A DNA stretch of 56,747 bases from Nitrospirota bacterium (GTDB lineage: Bacteria; Nitrospirota; Nitrospiria; Nitrospirales; Nitrospiraceae), in contig JAGXAR010000022.1 of NCBI GenBank assembly GCA_018971525.1, positions 1 through 56,747 on the forward strand, in the 5' to 3' direction. Positions 7,985-17,968 of the stretch are shown piece by piece; position 1 is the first letter of the stretch; each line of letters opens with the position of its first letter. Made by a program: the position numbers and the translations under genes. A model generated the notes under the pieces. The model was not told the origin of the DNA. It worked only from the letters and a program-made list of their open reading frames with translations, and ran no database searches.

Positions 7985-8788
7985 CTAGCTCCTTTTCTTG
8001 TCCTTCAACTTCGACGATCCAGCCGCCTGATGCGCCCCTGGTCTACGCACCGTTTCCCATTTCCGGAATCGATCCAACACCGCATGATTGGTCGTATCGA
8101 GGTGAATGGGCGTGAGCGAGACTGCCCCTTGCTCAAGCGCCTCGTGGTCGGCATCCTTGCTCCGGCTCCACGACACACGGGTCCCGGCAATCCAATAGTA
8201 GGTCCGGCCATGCGGATCGACCTTTTCAATGATCGGATTGTCGAATCGTCTTCGGCTAAGACAGGTGACTCGGACTCCAGTGATGGACCCGAACGGCCGG
8301 TTGGGGATATTGAGATTCACGAGCGTTTCTTCCGGCAAACCCTCTTTCAGGATCAAACGAGCGGTGCGAACAGCATGCCGAGCCCCCGCGTCGAAATAAA
8401 AATGTTCCTGCCCCTCCTGTGATACAGCCATGGAGGGAATACCCAGGATCGTTCCTTCCATCGCCGCCGAAACCGTTCCGGAATACAACACATCGTCGCC
8501 GAGATTCACGCCTTTATTGATTCCTGACACGAGGAGATCGGGCGGTGCAGGCAGAAGCTTCATGACGGCCAGATTCACACAATCGACCGGCGTTCCGTTG
8601 ACCGCGAAGATCCGTGTCCCAAACTGATGCACTCGCAGCGGTTTATGGAGCGTCACGGCATGCGCCACCGCAGTTCGCTCACGATCCGGCGCGACCACCC
8701 ACACCTCGCCCACTCTCGCCAAGGCCTTGGCGAGCGCCGTCAAACCAGGCGAACGAATCCCATCATCGTTGGTGACCAGAATGCGCAT
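7985..8788 (-). CDS. surE: 5'/3'-nucleotidase SurE
   Basis: 267 residues. The N-terminal TNDDGIRSPGL carries the metal-binding Asp-Asp pair, and SGINKGVNLGDDVLYSGTV with AAMEG completes the SurE active site. The family dephosphorylates nucleoside monophosphates (and short polyphosphate) with a divalent metal in the cytoplasm. The C-terminus ends in a Lys/Ser-rich tail (SSKLKDKKRS). It is the first gene of a minus-strand run surE-dedA-cysS-rlmB. A strong terminator for the upstream tRNA ends only about 15 bases before the start codon, so surE either depends on read-through or has a promoter overlapping that terminator. Confidence 0.95.
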   Translation of the reverse strand: MRILVTNDDGIRSPGLTALAKALARVGEVWVVAPDRERTAVAHAVTLHKPLRVHQFGTRIFAVNGTPVDCVNLAVMKLLPAPPDLLVSGINKGVNLGDDVLYSGTVSAAMEGTILGIPSMAVSQEGQEHFYFDAGARHAVRTARLILKEGLPEETLVNLNIPNRPFGSITGVRVTCLSRRRFDNPIIEKVDPHGRTYYWIAGTRVSWSRSKDADHEALEQGAVSLTPIHLDTTNHAVLDRFRKWETVRRPGAHQAAGSSKLKDKKRS

Positions 8789-8803
8789 GGGCCCTTCAGG
8801 AAC

Positions 8804-8828
8804 AAAAAAAAGCTGCCGGCGGCAGCTT
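8804..8828 (-). terminator. Rho-independent terminator after tRNA-Pro
   Basis: Read on the minus strand: stem AAGCTGCC / GGCAGCTT (8821-8828 with 8810-8817), three-base loop, followed by eight T (complement of 8804-8811). It ends transcription coming from the tRNA and lies just before surE. Confidence 0.8.
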
Positions 8829-8914
8829 CTTCGGTCGGTCTTGGCTCAGGCGGTGATCCAAGAGATCTGCCCAACGTCTCCTGTCACGCCTGATCCCTTA
8901 CCCTTCACGATATT

Positions 8915-8991
8915 TGGTCGGGGCGAGCCGATTTGAACGGCCGACCACTCGCACCCCAAGCGAGTACGCTACCGGGCTGCGCCACGCCCCG
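8915..8991 (-). tRNA. tRNA-Pro, anticodon GGG
   Basis: 77 bases on the minus strand, with the 3' CCA encoded. Acceptor stem CGGGGCG / CGCCCCG with discriminator A; the D-arm contains AGCCCGGTA; the anticodon stem ACTCGC / GCGAGT encloses the loop TTGGGGT, giving anticodon GGG (reads CCC and CCU); the T-arm has the standard GTTCAAATC loop. It is followed by a terminator and seems to be a single-gene unit. Confidence 0.96.
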
Positions 8992-9083
8992 ACACGCTCT
9001 ATTCAATTTCACCGTCCCCTGCATTGTCTCCCTGGAGGCGGCTGGAATGCAACCGGCTTGGAAGAGACGCATCGGGACGGTCG

Positions 9084-9434
9084 TCAGTCTGAATGCGACT
9101 CCAAAATTTTGAGAATCGCCTGGAGATGCCCGCGCAGTTTCTGGGCAAGTTCTTTGGGACGTACCCGTTGGCTCGCGACCCGGCCTCGCCTGGCCCAATA
9201 TCGTTTGACACCGGCAAGTGTGTGCCCTTCCTCATAGAGCATCCGCTTGATCTCCAACACCGTTTCAACTTCTCGCCTGACATAGAGCCGCTGATTCCCA
9301 CGACTTTTCTTAGGCTTGAGAAACGGGAACTCTGATTCCCAGAATCGCAGCACGTACGCCGGTAGCTTGGTGATCTGGCTGACTTCGCCGATTTTATAAA
9401 AAACCTTGCTGCCCAGCCTGGGCTCGTTCCCCAT
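9084..9434 (-). CDS. MerR-family transcriptional regulator
   Basis: 116 residues. The N-terminal 70 residues form a winged MerR helix-turn-helix ([20 protein letters not shown], then the wing with [16 protein letters not shown] and the [20 protein letters not shown] helices). After that comes a short basic helical tail with no metal-binding cysteines, so it does not look like a metal sensor. The start at 9434 has GAGG about 8 bases upstream. It lies 43 bases after the IHF-alpha gene on the same strand; this ihfA-merR pairing is common in several bacterial phyla and suggests co-transcription. Targets unknown. Confidence 0.9.
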   Translation of the reverse strand: MGNEPRLGSKVFYKIGEVSQITKLPAYVLRFWESEFPFLKPKKSRGNQRLYVRREVETVLEIKRMLYEEGHTLAGVKRYWARRGRVASQRVRPKELAQKLRGHLQAILKILESHSD

Positions 9435-9477
9435 GACCGGTCCTCGTGGTGGGATGAGTTAAGGTGAGTGAACGGCG

Positions 9478-9753
9478 TTATGAGTTGACGTATTTCTTAA
9501 ACACTTGACTGGGACGGAAGGTCACCACTCGACGGGGCGTGATCCCGATCTCTTCGCCGGTCCGAGGGTTCCGGCCCTTCCGTGCCCCTTTACTGCGCAC
9601 CACAAAGTTTCCGAATCCGGCAATCTTGACCGACTCTCCCTTATGCAACACCGTTTTCAACATATTCAGCACGAGTTCGACGATATCTGCGGCTTCGTTC
9701 TTCGAAATACCGACCTGCTTGTAAATTTCGTTCGCAATGTCTGCCTTTCTCAT
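9478..9753 (-). CDS. ihfA: integration host factor alpha-type / HU-family DNA-bending protein
   Basis: 91 residues from the ATG at 9753 (GGAGGGG just upstream; a longer frame to 9807 lacks a site). Typical HU/IHF fold: MRKADIANEIYKQVGISK, then VELVLNMLKTVL, GFGNFVVRSKGARKGRNPRTGEEI with the DNA-intercalating Asn-Pro, and the C-terminal TFRPSQVFKKYVN. The order KGRNPRTGEEI and the following MerR gene favour IHF-alpha over HU, but the beta partner is not in the window. Upstream, a perfect TTGACA lies on the minus strand at 9856-9861, just past the cimA stop, with only a weak -10 box, so a separate promoter is possible. Confidence 0.9.
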   Translation of the reverse strand: MRKADIANEIYKQVGISKNEAADIVELVLNMLKTVLHKGESVKIAGFGNFVVRSKGARKGRNPRTGEEIGITPRRVVTFRPSQVFKKYVNS

Positions 9754-9890
9754 GCTTTCCCCTCCGACAGCCGCACAAACCTCTCGAACGATCGCCATTG
9801 AACTCAATACGAACGATTGTCAGTTTCGCTATAAGTTACGTGAGGTTATAAGACCTGTCAAGAAGAAAGATGCGGGAGCAGAGGTCCCAC

Positions 9891-11543
9891 TCATTGGTTT
9901 TTAGTAAGCAACTTGTATTCGATGCTATCCGCCAGCGCTTGCCAGCTCGCTTCTATGATGTTCTCAGACACGCCTACGGTGCCCCATTTATCCTTATGAT
10001 CGCCTGATTCGATCAACACTCGGACCTTGGACTCCGTCCCACGATTGGCCGACAGCACTCGCACTTTATAGTCGAGCAGTTTGACTTCTCGGAGCTGGGG
10101 ATAGAACTTTTCCAACGCTTTCCGCAACGCATGATCGAGCGCGTTGACCGGACCGGCTCCGACTGCTGCCGCATGTTCTACCGCTTCGCCGACCTTCACC
10201 ATGACCGTAGCCTCCGACAACGTGGCGCCTTGGTCCTGCTTTTTCTCTACAATCACGCGAAATCCCAGGAGTTGGAAGGATGGCCTGTGGGTCCCCATCG
10301 CTTTCCGCATGAGCAACTCGAAGGAGCCTTCCGCCGCCTCAAATTGGTAGCCCTCGCTTTCACGCTCCTTCAGCGTATCGATCAATTCCTGCAACTTGGC
10401 GTGATCTTTGTCCAATTTGATCCCGTAGGCCTCGACCTTCTCCTGCAACCCACTCCGACCTGCCGCATCCGATACCAACATACGCTGGCGGTTGCCGACT
10501 AACCCCGGGATCACATGTTCATAGGTCGCGGGATTCTTAAGCACCGCATGGATATGGACCCCGCCCTTATGGGCAAACGCCGAATCTCCCACATAAGGCT
10601 GATGCGTATTGGGCATGAGGTTCGCGATCTCGGTCACGAATCCGGAAACCTGTTTGAGATGGCTCAAACGGTTTCCCAAGACCGGACGTTTCATCTTCAG
10701 CTCAAGATTGGGAATGATCGAACAGAGATTGGCATTGCCGCACCGTTCGCCTATCCCGTTAATCGTTCCTTGCACCTGCACCACGCCGGTTTCGATGGCC
10801 ACCAGCGAATTCGCAACGGCCATTTCGCAATCGTTGTGGGCGTGAATCCCCAGGGGCACGGCACACTCCCGGCGAACGACCTGGCAAATCTCTTTGATTT
10901 CCCAGGGCATCGTCCCGCCATTGGTGTCGCAGAGAATCACCCGTTCGGCGCCGGCTATAACAGCTTGGCGAATGGTCTCTAACGCATAATCTGGATTCGT
11001 CTTGTACCCATCGAAAAAATGTTCCGCATCGTAGAACAGCCGTCGACCTTTCGAGCGGAGATGGGCCACGGAATCGCTGATGAGTTCGAGATTCTTCGCG
11101 AGGGAAATGCCGAGCGCGTCGGTGACGTGCAGTGACCAGCTTTTTCCGAAGAGCGTGATAACCTTGGTCTCGGCATCCAGCAACGATTTGATATTCTGGT
11201 CGTTCTGTACCGCATTGCTGGCTTTTCTGGTCGACCCGAACGCCACGACCGTCGCCGTCTGCAACGGAATAGTCTTGATCATCCGAAAGAACTCGATGTC
11301 TTTAGGATTCGCTCCGGGCCACCCGCCTTCGATGAACTCTACGCCCAGCCCATCCAACTGTTGAGCAACCCGAACCTTGTCTTCAGCCGAGAAACTGACA
11401 TCCTCGGCCTGGGCTCCATCGCGTAAGGTTGTGTCATAGATTTCTAATGCCGCCGGCCTGGCGGCAGCAGGAAGCATGTCGGGCAACGAGGAGCCGACTG
11501 GCTTGCCTTGTGAGGACCGTGGTTGTGAAGATTTTCGAGCCAT
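9891..11543 (-). CDS. cimA: (R)-citramalate synthase
   Basis: 550 residues, the long form typical of citramalate synthase rather than homocitrate synthase. The TIM-barrel catalytic domain shows IYDTTLRDGAQAEDVSF near residue 35 and the metal-binding HAHND near 220, plus GTINGIGERCGNANL. A C-terminal LeuA-type allosteric domain (about 420-545) is present. It condenses pyruvate and acetyl-CoA to citramalate, the first step of the threonine-independent route to isoleucine. It lies 59 bases after lysC and ends the amino-acid operon. No clear ribosome-binding site precedes the ATG (the upstream bases are pyrimidine-rich), so coupling or an alternative start is possible. 2-isopropylmalate synthase is the main alternative, but the length and motif layout favour CimA. 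Confidence 0.92.
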   Translation of the reverse strand: MARKSSQPRSSQGKPVGSSLPDMLPAAARPAALEIYDTTLRDGAQAEDVSFSAEDKVRVAQQLDGLGVEFIEGGWPGANPKDIEFFRMIKTIPLQTATVVAFGSTRKASNAVQNDQNIKSLLDAETKVITLFGKSWSLHVTDALGISLAKNLELISDSVAHLRSKGRRLFYDAEHFFDGYKTNPDYALETIRQAVIAGAERVILCDTNGGTMPWEIKEICQVVRRECAVPLGIHAHNDCEMAVANSLVAIETGVVQVQGTINGIGERCGNANLCSIIPNLELKMKRPVLGNRLSHLKQVSGFVTEIANLMPNTHQPYVGDSAFAHKGGVHIHAVLKNPATYEHVIPGLVGNRQRMLVSDAAGRSGLQEKVEAYGIKLDKDHAKLQELIDTLKERESEGYQFEAAEGSFELLMRKAMGTHRPSFQLLGFRVIVEKKQDQGATLSEATVMVKVGEAVEHAAAVGAGPVNALDHALRKALEKFYPQLREVKLLDYKVRVLSANRGTESKVRVLIESGDHKDKWGTVGVSENIIEASWQALADSIEYKLLTKNQ

Positions 11544-11602
11544 AAAGGAGAAGATACCAGGAGCAGAACAAACCTGTCGAGACTCACATCACCGGAAATT
11601 CA

Positions 11603-12844
11603 TTACTTCGCGGCTCGGTCCCCTGCCGGCGACTGATCCAACCCGAACGCGGTATGGAGCGAACGCATCGCGAGCTCGACATACTTTTCATCGATGACAC
11701 AGGAGATCTTGATCTCCGACGTGCTGATCATGATGATGTTCACGCCTTCCTGCGACAAGACTTCGAACATCTTGGCAGCGACTCCAGAATGGGAACGCAT
11801 CCCGACGCCGACCAGCGAGACCTTTGCGATCGCCTCGGTCACGGCAACAGATTTCGCATCGATACCCTTCGCCACGTCCTGAATCAGCGGCAGAGCTTTC
11901 TTGATGTCCGCCCGTGGAATCGTGAAGGAAATATCTGTCAGGCCAGACTGACTCATATTCTGGATGATCATGTCGACATTGATGTTGGCCTTGGCCACCG
12001 GCCCGAAGATCTTCGATGCAATACCTGGTTTGTCCGGCACGCCCACAATCGTGATTTTCGCCTGATTCCGATCGCCGGTGACTCCCGACACCGCGACCGC
12101 TTCCATATCCTCATCTTCACGCGTCACGAGCGTCCCCTTTCCTTCTTTGAAGCTGGAATTCACCTCGACCGGCACATTGAACTTCGCGGCAAATTCGACG
12201 GAGCGGCTCTGCAGCACTTTGGCACCCAAACTGGCCATTTCCAGCATTTCCTCATAGGAAATCTTGTCGATTCGTCGAGCCGCCGGCACAATGTTGGGAT
12301 CCGACGTGTAGACGCCATCGACGTCGGTAAAGATAACGCACCGGTCGGCCTTCAGCGCCGCCGCCAGCGCCACCGCTGTGAGATCGGAGCCTCCCCGCCC
12401 CAACGTCGTGACATCCGACTGCTCGTTGATCCCTTGAAAACCGGCGACCACCGGGACCACCCCTTTGTGCAGGACCTCGCGGATTCGGTCGGCAGTCACC
12501 CGAGTAATCCGCGCTTTCGTATGGGCACTGTCGGTCATGATCCCGACTTGGCGTCCCGTAAAGGATCGGGCATCGAGCCCCCGGGCCCGCAAGGCCATCG
12601 CCAACAAGGCGATGGTCACCCGCTCTCCGGTCGACAGGAGCATATCGAGCTCCCGATCGTCCGGCAGCTGCGTGACTTCATGCGCCAACCGAAGCAACCG
12701 ATCCGTCTCTCCGCTCATCGCGGACAGGACAACCACGAGGCGATGGCCATCCTTGTGAGCTCTCTCGACGCGGTCGGCCACGCAGTGGATCCGCTCGATC
12801 GTACCAACGGACGTCCCTCCATATTTCTGGACAATCAACGCCAC
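11603..12844 (-). CDS. lysC: aspartate kinase
   Basis: 413 residues with a GTG start at 12844 (AAGGA upstream). The N-terminal kinase domain begins [10 protein letters not shown] and includes [31 protein letters not shown] and [16 protein letters not shown]; two ACT domains follow (about 265-400, with [17 protein letters not shown] and [19 protein letters not shown]), the arrangement for Thr/Lys feedback control. It phosphorylates aspartate, the first step towards lysine, threonine, methionine. It is 5 bases downstream of the apgM-like gene in an operon with hom and thrC, so here it probably serves threonine and homoserine synthesis as well as diaminopimelate. Confidence 0.96.
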   Translation of the reverse strand: MALIVQKYGGTSVGTIERIHCVADRVERAHKDGHRLVVVLSAMSGETDRLLRLAHEVTQLPDDRELDMLLSTGERVTIALLAMALRARGLDARSFTGRQVGIMTDSAHTKARITRVTADRIREVLHKGVVPVVAGFQGINEQSDVTTLGRGGSDLTAVALAAALKADRCVIFTDVDGVYTSDPNIVPAARRIDKISYEEMLEMASLGAKVLQSRSVEFAAKFNVPVEVNSSFKEGKGTLVTREDEDMEAVAVSGVTGDRNQAKITIVGVPDKPGIASKIFGPVAKANINVDMIIQNMSQSGLTDISFTIPRADIKKALPLIQDVAKGIDAKSVAVTEAIAKVSLVGVGMRSHSGVAAKMFEVLSQEGVNIIMISTSEIKISCVIDEKYVELAMRSLHTAFGLDQSPAGDRAAK

Positions 12845-12849
12845 GACCG

Positions 12850-14091
12850 TCAGGATCCTTTTGCGAAAAGTCGTACGACGAACTTCGTTGCATCACGAGG
12901 GGGCACGGTCGAAGCCTGCGCGTCAGCCTCGGTAAATCTCCGTCCAGCCTCGGCAGTAGAGGCGACCGCACTGTCGCTATAGGCGAAGAACCCCTGAGCT
13001 TCCGCCGCCTGGCCATGATGCACGTTGCCAGAATCACAGAACGCCGCGATACGATGGGATCCCAATTTGGCCAGCCCTTCGAGCAGCGGCCCTACCAGCT
13101 CGCGATCGACCGCTTCGATACCCTTCACCTTGGCCGCAACATCCAACCCGTAGACGACCTCGTCCGGCAACTCCACATGCACGTATGCAAAATCCCTTTT
13201 CTTCAGTTCCTCCAGAACGACCGCCGCTTGGACACGAAGATCCGCACCGGCCAATCGCGCGCCGTCCACCGCTTCGAGCCCGGCCACGATGCCGAGTCCC
13301 CGATGAACATCGCTCTGTGAGACCACCACACCGGACATCTTAAATCGCTCAGAGAGGCTTGGCCAGAGAATGGCCCGGCCTTGGCCCCAGAGCCAGAGAC
13401 AATTGGCCGGCTTCTGCCCCGCCTCACGACGTTCATCGTTGAGGGGATGATCGCGCAAGATCTGAAACGAGGCGTCCATCAGTTTCCAGAGAATGTCGGA
13501 TCCGTCCCCCGTCGGCAACGCATCGGCGATCGGCCGACCAACCAATAGTTGTGGATCGGTACAGACCGCTCGCGACTTCCCGTTGACCCACACCATGAGA
13601 TGACGGTGGCCTAACCCGGGATAGAACTGAATCATCTCCGACCCGAGCTGTTCATTGGTCGCCTCGATCAATTCGCGGGCCTCTTCTGTCGAAATCAGGC
13701 CAGCGGTCGCATCATCCATCACCACGTGCGGTCCGAGCTTCTTGATCTCGTTCAATCCGCCTCTACTCCCGGACTGGGCGTCAGCCCGCAACGTGACCAT
13801 CGTACAGCGATAGACCACATCATGCTCGCCGACGGCAACTCCCAGACTGGCCGCTTCGAAAGGACCAGGGCCCTGGTAGTATTTCTTGGGGTCGTATCCG
13901 AGGATGGTGGTTCCCATCAGACCGCTCCCCTGTCGCACGTTCTCAAGCACCGCAGCCAGGAGCCCAACCTCCCCACCTTGCGCGAGGCAATCCAGGTGAG
14001 GGGTCGAAGCGGCTTGAAGAGGAGTCCGTCCGCCCAATTCCTGCCGGGGGTGGTCTGCCATCCCCTCAGCATGGAGAATCACATGTTTCAT
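12850..14091 (-). CDS. apgM-like protein (proposed homoserine kinase) with altered metal site
   Basis: 413 residues, alkaline-phosphatase superfamily, archaeal-type phosphoglycerate mutase branch. Matching landmarks: the EGMADHP opening, [17 protein letters not shown] (catalytic Ser region, S56), [11 protein letters not shown] and [10 protein letters not shown]. Family relatives beside hom and thrC have been proposed to replace ThrB as homoserine kinase; no thrB is seen here and the gene lies between thrC (22 bases) and lysC (5 bases), which supports that pathway role. However, several residues that bind the two metals in the family look changed: the opening Asp is E9; the Asp-Glu-Ala-Gly-His motif reads DEVVYG (310-315); the Asp-His pair reads D353-S354; the later histidine is missing. 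It may be a regulatory pseudoenzyme or a divergent catalyst. A phosphoglycerate mutase function is less likely. Confidence 0.75.
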   Translation of the reverse strand: MKHVILHAEGMADHPRQELGGRTPLQAASTPHLDCLAQGGEVGLLAAVLENVRQGSGLMGTTILGYDPKKYYQGPGPFEAASLGVAVGEHDVVYRCTMVTLRADAQSGSRGGLNEIKKLGPHVVMDDATAGLISTEEARELIEATNEQLGSEMIQFYPGLGHRHLMVWVNGKSRAVCTDPQLLVGRPIADALPTGDGSDILWKLMDASFQILRDHPLNDERREAGQKPANCLWLWGQGRAILWPSLSERFKMSGVVVSQSDVHRGLGIVAGLEAVDGARLAGADLRVQAAVVLEELKKRDFAYVHVELPDEVVYGLDVAAKVKGIEAVDRELVGPLLEGLAKLGSHRIAAFCDSGNVHHGQAAEAQGFFAYSDSAVASTAEAGRRFTEADAQASTVPPRDATKFVVRLFAKGS

Positions 14092-14113
14092 CGAAGCCCT
14101 GCTCGCATTGTGT

Positions 14114-15172
14114 CTACACCTTTAAAAGACGAGCGACATCCTCCCGCGTCGCTCTAACGGTTTTCGGTTGGGCCGATACGCTGATGGCCGTGTCGGCATC
14201 TTTCAATCCATGGCCGGTCAAGGTGCAGACCACGGTCTCCCCTTCTCGCAGTCCGCCTTGCTTGCTCAACTTCATCACGCCGGCAACCGATGCGGCAGAC
14301 GCCGGCTCACAGAAGACCCCTTCCGTTGCCGCCACCGCCCTATAGGCCTGTAGAATCTCTTCATCCGTCACCGAATCGATCGCTCCCATGGATTCCTTCA
14401 CGGCAATCAAGGCCGATTCCCAACTGGCCGGATTGCCGATCCGAATCGCCGTGGCCACCGTCTGCGGATTCTCCACGATGCGACCGAGCACGATGGGCGC
14501 AGCACCGGCAGCCTGAAATCCGACCATGCGAGGCAGCCTCGTGGATTGATTGGCCTCACGGTATTCCTGGTACCCCTTCCAATAGGCGGTAATGTTGCCG
14601 GCATTCCCAACCGGCAGCACATGAACAGTCGGGGCATCGCCGAGTTGATCGCAGACCTCCATCGCGGCGGTTTTCTGCCCCTCGATCCGATAGGGATTAA
14701 TCGAGTTGACCAACTCGATCCGGTGGATCACCGACAAGTCTTTCACAATGGTCAAGGCCTGGTCGAAGTTTCCTTCGATCTGGATGACTGTGGCTTGGTG
14801 CATCATGGCCTGGGACAGCTTACCCATCGCGATCTTCCCGGCAGGGATCAACACATAAACCGCCAGCCCGGCCCGCGCACCATAGGCTGCGGCAGAGGCA
14901 GACGTATTCCCTGTGGAGGCGCAAATCACCGCCTTGGCGCCGGACTCAACGGCCTTTGAGATGGCCATCGTCATGCCGCGATCCTTGAACGATCCCGTCG
15001 GATTCATGCCTTCGAATTTGAGGTAGAGATCGATGCCGGGAGCAATCTGCTTGGCCAGCCGCGCCGCCTTGATGAGCGGAGTGTTGCCTTCACCGAGCGT
15101 CACCACGGGGGTACGGTCGGTCACCGGCAGAAACTTCCGATATTCTTCGATTACACCACGCCAGCGATTCAT
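14114..15172 (-). CDS. thrC: threonine synthase
   Basis: 352 residues, short (class II) type of PLP-dependent threonine synthase. PLP lysine K63 in [10 protein letters not shown], the substrate loop [19 protein letters not shown], the glycine-rich phosphate cup [16 protein letters not shown] and the C-terminal [14 protein letters not shown] are all in place. It converts O-phosphohomoserine to threonine. It is 4 bases after hom and 22 bases before the apgM-like gene that is the only candidate in view to supply phosphohomoserine. Confidence 0.96.
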   Translation of the reverse strand: MNRWRGVIEEYRKFLPVTDRTPVVTLGEGNTPLIKAARLAKQIAPGIDLYLKFEGMNPTGSFKDRGMTMAISKAVESGAKAVICASTGNTSASAAAYGARAGLAVYVLIPAGKIAMGKLSQAMMHQATVIQIEGNFDQALTIVKDLSVIHRIELVNSINPYRIEGQKTAAMEVCDQLGDAPTVHVLPVGNAGNITAYWKGYQEYREANQSTRLPRMVGFQAAGAAPIVLGRIVENPQTVATAIRIGNPASWESALIAVKESMGAIDSVTDEEILQAYRAVAATEGVFCEPASAASVAGVMKLSKQGGLREGETVVCTLTGHGLKDADTAISVSAQPKTVRATREDVARLLKV

Positions 15173-15176
15173 CGCA

Positions 15177-16490
15177 TCACTCGTCCTTGCCCTCGACCCG
15201 GATCAAGGTGGTGGGCTCGGAAATGAAGGCCATGCGATTGATCACTCGCAATGCCGTTTGGACGTCGCGCTCCGTGGCGGTATGGGTCTTGATCACGACC
15301 GGAACCGTCTGCCCTTCGCGTCGTCCCTGTTGGAGGACGGACGAGATGCTGATGCCGCACCGGCCCAGTTCCCCTGCGATCTGCGACAAGACACCGGGAC
15401 GGTCCAACACCATAAAGCGGAGGTAATAGAGCGAGCTGATTTCTTCCATCGGCCGCATACGAAGCGGACGACGCTGGTCCTGCTGGAACGAGGCGGGCGG
15501 CACTCGCCCAGCCGCGCCTTTCAGCAGATTGCGTGCGATGGCGATGAGATCGCTGACCACCGCACTGCCGGTCGGCATGGACCCCGCACCCCGACCATAG
15601 AGCACGACGTCGCCCACGGCATCGCCGACGAGTTGAATCGCGTTGTAGACTCCTTCGACTTGGGCAATCGGAGTCGAGGAGGGCACCATCGTGGGATGTA
15701 CACGGGCTTCGACTTCGTTGCCAACCAGCTTAGCAATACCCAGCAGCTTGATCGTACAACCAAACTCTTTGGCATACGCGATATCGAGCGGCGTGATGTG
15801 GGTAATCCCTTCGGTGTACACATCTTTAAAATTGACCGGCGTTCCATAGGCCAGAGCCACCAGGATCGCCAGCTTGTGCGCCGAATCAATACCGGCCACA
15901 TCGAATGTCGGATCCGCCTCGGCATAACCGGCCTGCTTCGCTTCGTCGAGTACCGTCTCAAAATTCTGGCCCTCATGGGTCATACGCGAGAGAATGTAAT
16001 TGGCCGTCCCGTTGATGATCCCATATATGGATTGGATGGTGTTGGCCGCCAGCCCTTCCCTCAATGCCTGGATGACGGGAATCCCCCCTCCCACACTCGC
16101 TTCGAAACCTAGGTCGACGCCCTTGCGGGAAGCCGCGGCAAATATTTCTTCTCCGTGTAACGCAAGCAAGGCCTTATTGGCGGTGACGACATGCTTGCCT
16201 GCCGCAATGGCCTCCAGGATGATGCGTTTGGCAAAATCGTAGCCCCCGATCAACTCAACAACGATGTCGATCGACGGATCAGTGAGAATCTCCTTTGCAT
16301 CGGTCGTGAGTAGGCCGGGCGGCAGGGTAAGACCTCGGTCACGTGTCACATCGAGGTCCGCAATCCGAACGATCTCGATCGGCACACCAACCCGGCGGCT
16401 GATCAAAGCGGCGTTCTCCAAGAGAATCTTCGCGACGCCCGTCCCGACCGTTCCGAACCCAATGATGCCGACGCCCACTCGCGAGATCAT
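15177..16490 (-). CDS. hom: homoserine dehydrogenase
   Basis: 437 residues. N-terminal NAD(P)-binding motif [16 protein letters not shown], the catalytic domain with [28 protein letters not shown] and [19 protein letters not shown], and a C-terminal ACT domain (about 350-430) for feedback control by threonine. It reduces aspartate semialdehyde to homoserine. Its ATG overlaps the stop of the aminotransferase gene by four bases (ATGA), which indicates translational coupling, and it is 4 bases upstream of thrC. Confidence 0.97.
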   Translation of the reverse strand: MISRVGVGIIGFGTVGTGVAKILLENAALISRRVGVPIEIVRIADLDVTRDRGLTLPPGLLTTDAKEILTDPSIDIVVELIGGYDFAKRIILEAIAAGKHVVTANKALLALHGEEIFAAASRKGVDLGFEASVGGGIPVIQALREGLAANTIQSIYGIINGTANYILSRMTHEGQNFETVLDEAKQAGYAEADPTFDVAGIDSAHKLAILVALAYGTPVNFKDVYTEGITHITPLDIAYAKEFGCTIKLLGIAKLVGNEVEARVHPTMVPSSTPIAQVEGVYNAIQLVGDAVGDVVLYGRGAGSMPTGSAVVSDLIAIARNLLKGAAGRVPPASFQQDQRRPLRMRPMEEISSLYYLRFMVLDRPGVLSQIAGELGRCGISISSVLQQGRREGQTVPVVIKTHTATERDVQTALRVINRMAFISEPTTLIRVEGKDE

Positions 16491-17683
16491 TCTTCCGACC
16501 CCTCAAACTTCAGGGCCTTACGAATGCCTCGAACGGCTTGCCTCGTGCGATGTTCATTTTCGACGAGGCCGAAACGCACGTATTCGTCCCCGCCTTCACC
16601 GAACCCGATCCCGGGAGACACGGCCACTTTAGCCTCGCGGAGCAGGAGCTTGGAAAACTCCAACGATCCCATTGACCGATAGGGCAACGGAATCCTGGCC
16701 CAGACGAACATGGTAGCCACTGGCTTGTTCACCTGCCACCCGATGCGGTTCAGTCCGCTCACCAACACATCACGACGTTTCTGATAGCGAAGCACCGTCT
16801 CTTTGACACAGTCCTGCGGCCCATTGAGGGCAATGACGCTGGCAATCTGCAGAGGCTGAAAAATTCCGTAATCCAAGTAGCTCTTGATCTTGGCCAAGGC
16901 CCCGACAACCTCGCGATTACCGCAACAGAAGCCCACACGCCAACCAGGCATGTTATAGGCCTTGGAAAGGGTGTAGAATTCTACGCCAATGTCTTTGGCC
17001 CCAGGAACCTGCAGGAAGCTCGGCGCCTTGTATCCGTCGAACACCAAGTCCGCATAGGCCAGGTCATGAATGACAATCACGTTGTGTTCTTTGGCAAAGG
17101 CGACGATTTTCTTGAAAAATTCGAGATCCACCACGGCAGTGGTGGGATTATGGGGAAAATTGATGACCAAGATCTTAGGCCGCGGGAAGGTCTGCCGATA
17201 GACCCGTTGTAAATCGTCGAAGAAGTCACTGTCCGGACGCAACTCGATCCCACGAACTTCTCCCCCCGCAATGATGAAACTGTACATATGAATGGGATAG
17301 GTCGGCGTCGGCGTCAGGACGACGTCGCCCGGCCCGATCAAGGCCAGCGCCAGATGTGCCAACCCTTCTTTGGAACCGATCGTGACGATGGTCTCGGTCT
17401 CAGGATCCAGATCGACATCGTAATTCCGCTTGTACCAACCCGCGATCGCATGTCGCAGTTTCGTAATCCCGCGCGAGGCCGAATAGCGATGATTTTTCCC
17501 CTTCCGCGCCGCCTCAATCATCTTCTCGACAATATGGCCCGGCGTCGGTTGGTCAGGATTTCCCATTCCGAAATCGATAATGTCTTCGCCCTGTTGACGT
17601 GCCTCTAACTTGAGGCTCTGCACCTGGGCAAACACATAAGGCGGTAGCCGCTTGATGCGATAAAATCCGTCACCTAATCCCAT
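16487..17683 (-). CDS. alaC: PLP-dependent aminotransferase, AlaC-like
   Basis: 398 residues, class I/II fold. [11 protein letters not shown] and the PLP site [13 protein letters not shown] (Lys near residue 238) are clear, with [11 protein letters not shown] and a conserved C-terminal Arg in YVRFGLVEN. The sequence resembles the alanine/glutamate aminotransferase AlaC group, which in other genomes is often placed immediately before hom, as here. Diaminopimelate aminotransferase is the main alternative. It is the first gene of the amino-acid operon, with AGGGG just before the ATG and a well-formed promoter at 17756-17785. Confidence 0.85.
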   Translation of the reverse strand: MGLGDGFYRIKRLPPYVFAQVQSLKLEARQQGEDIIDFGMGNPDQPTPGHIVEKMIEAARKGKNHRYSASRGITKLRHAIAGWYKRNYDVDLDPETETIVTIGSKEGLAHLALALIGPGDVVLTPTPTYPIHMYSFIIAGGEVRGIELRPDSDFFDDLQRVYRQTFPRPKILVINFPHNPTTAVVDLEFFKKIVAFAKEHNVIVIHDLAYADLVFDGYKAPSFLQVPGAKDIGVEFYTLSKAYNMPGWRVGFCCGNREVVGALAKIKSYLDYGIFQPLQIASVIALNGPQDCVKETVLRYQKRRDVLVSGLNRIGWQVNKPVATMFVWARIPLPYRSMGSLEFSKLLLREAKVAVSPGIGFGEGGDEYVRFGLVENEHRTRQAVRGIRKALKFEGSEE

Positions 17684-17755
17684 CGGGTCCCCTGTCAGTA
17701 AGCCTCACACGCACGGAGGCATCGAGAGACCGCCCTCCGCCGCATCAGGGGGCCT

Positions 17756-17785
17756 ATTCTAATGGCGGGGGACGTATCGAGTCAA
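17756..17785 (-). promoter_or_regulatory. predicted sigma-70 promoter of the alaC-hom-thrC-lysC-cimA operon
   Basis: Minus strand: TTGACT (17780-17785), 18-base spacer, TAGAAT (17756-17761), five of six matches in each box. It lies about 73 bases before the alaC start. No terminator or internal promoter was seen between the operon genes. Confidence 0.6.
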
Positions 17786-17869
17786 ATTATGTCGTGATTC
17801 TGTGGGGTTCGGCATCCCGACCATTCAGACTGACCGGGACAATAGGCCACCAACTCCTCTTCCCGGTCC

Positions 17870-17899
17870 TTGCCCCGCCCTGTTGATTTCTGTTACAAC
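17870..17899 (+). promoter_or_regulatory. possible promoter for pdxJ
   Basis: TTGCCC at 17870-17875 and TACAAC at 17894-17899 with an 18-base spacer, about 70 bases before the GTG of pdxJ. Both boxes are only moderate matches. Confidence 0.3.
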
Positions 17900-17968
17900 T
17901 GCAACGCCTTTCGCTCTCATCACTCAACTCAGTTTCTCCTTGCTCCACATAGCCAGAACGGAGGACCC

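Noticed and set aside
11654-12982. 442-codon open frame opposite lysC and the apgM-like gene
   Set aside because: Spans two real genes antisense, composition rich in Arg/His/Asp as expected of a shadow frame.
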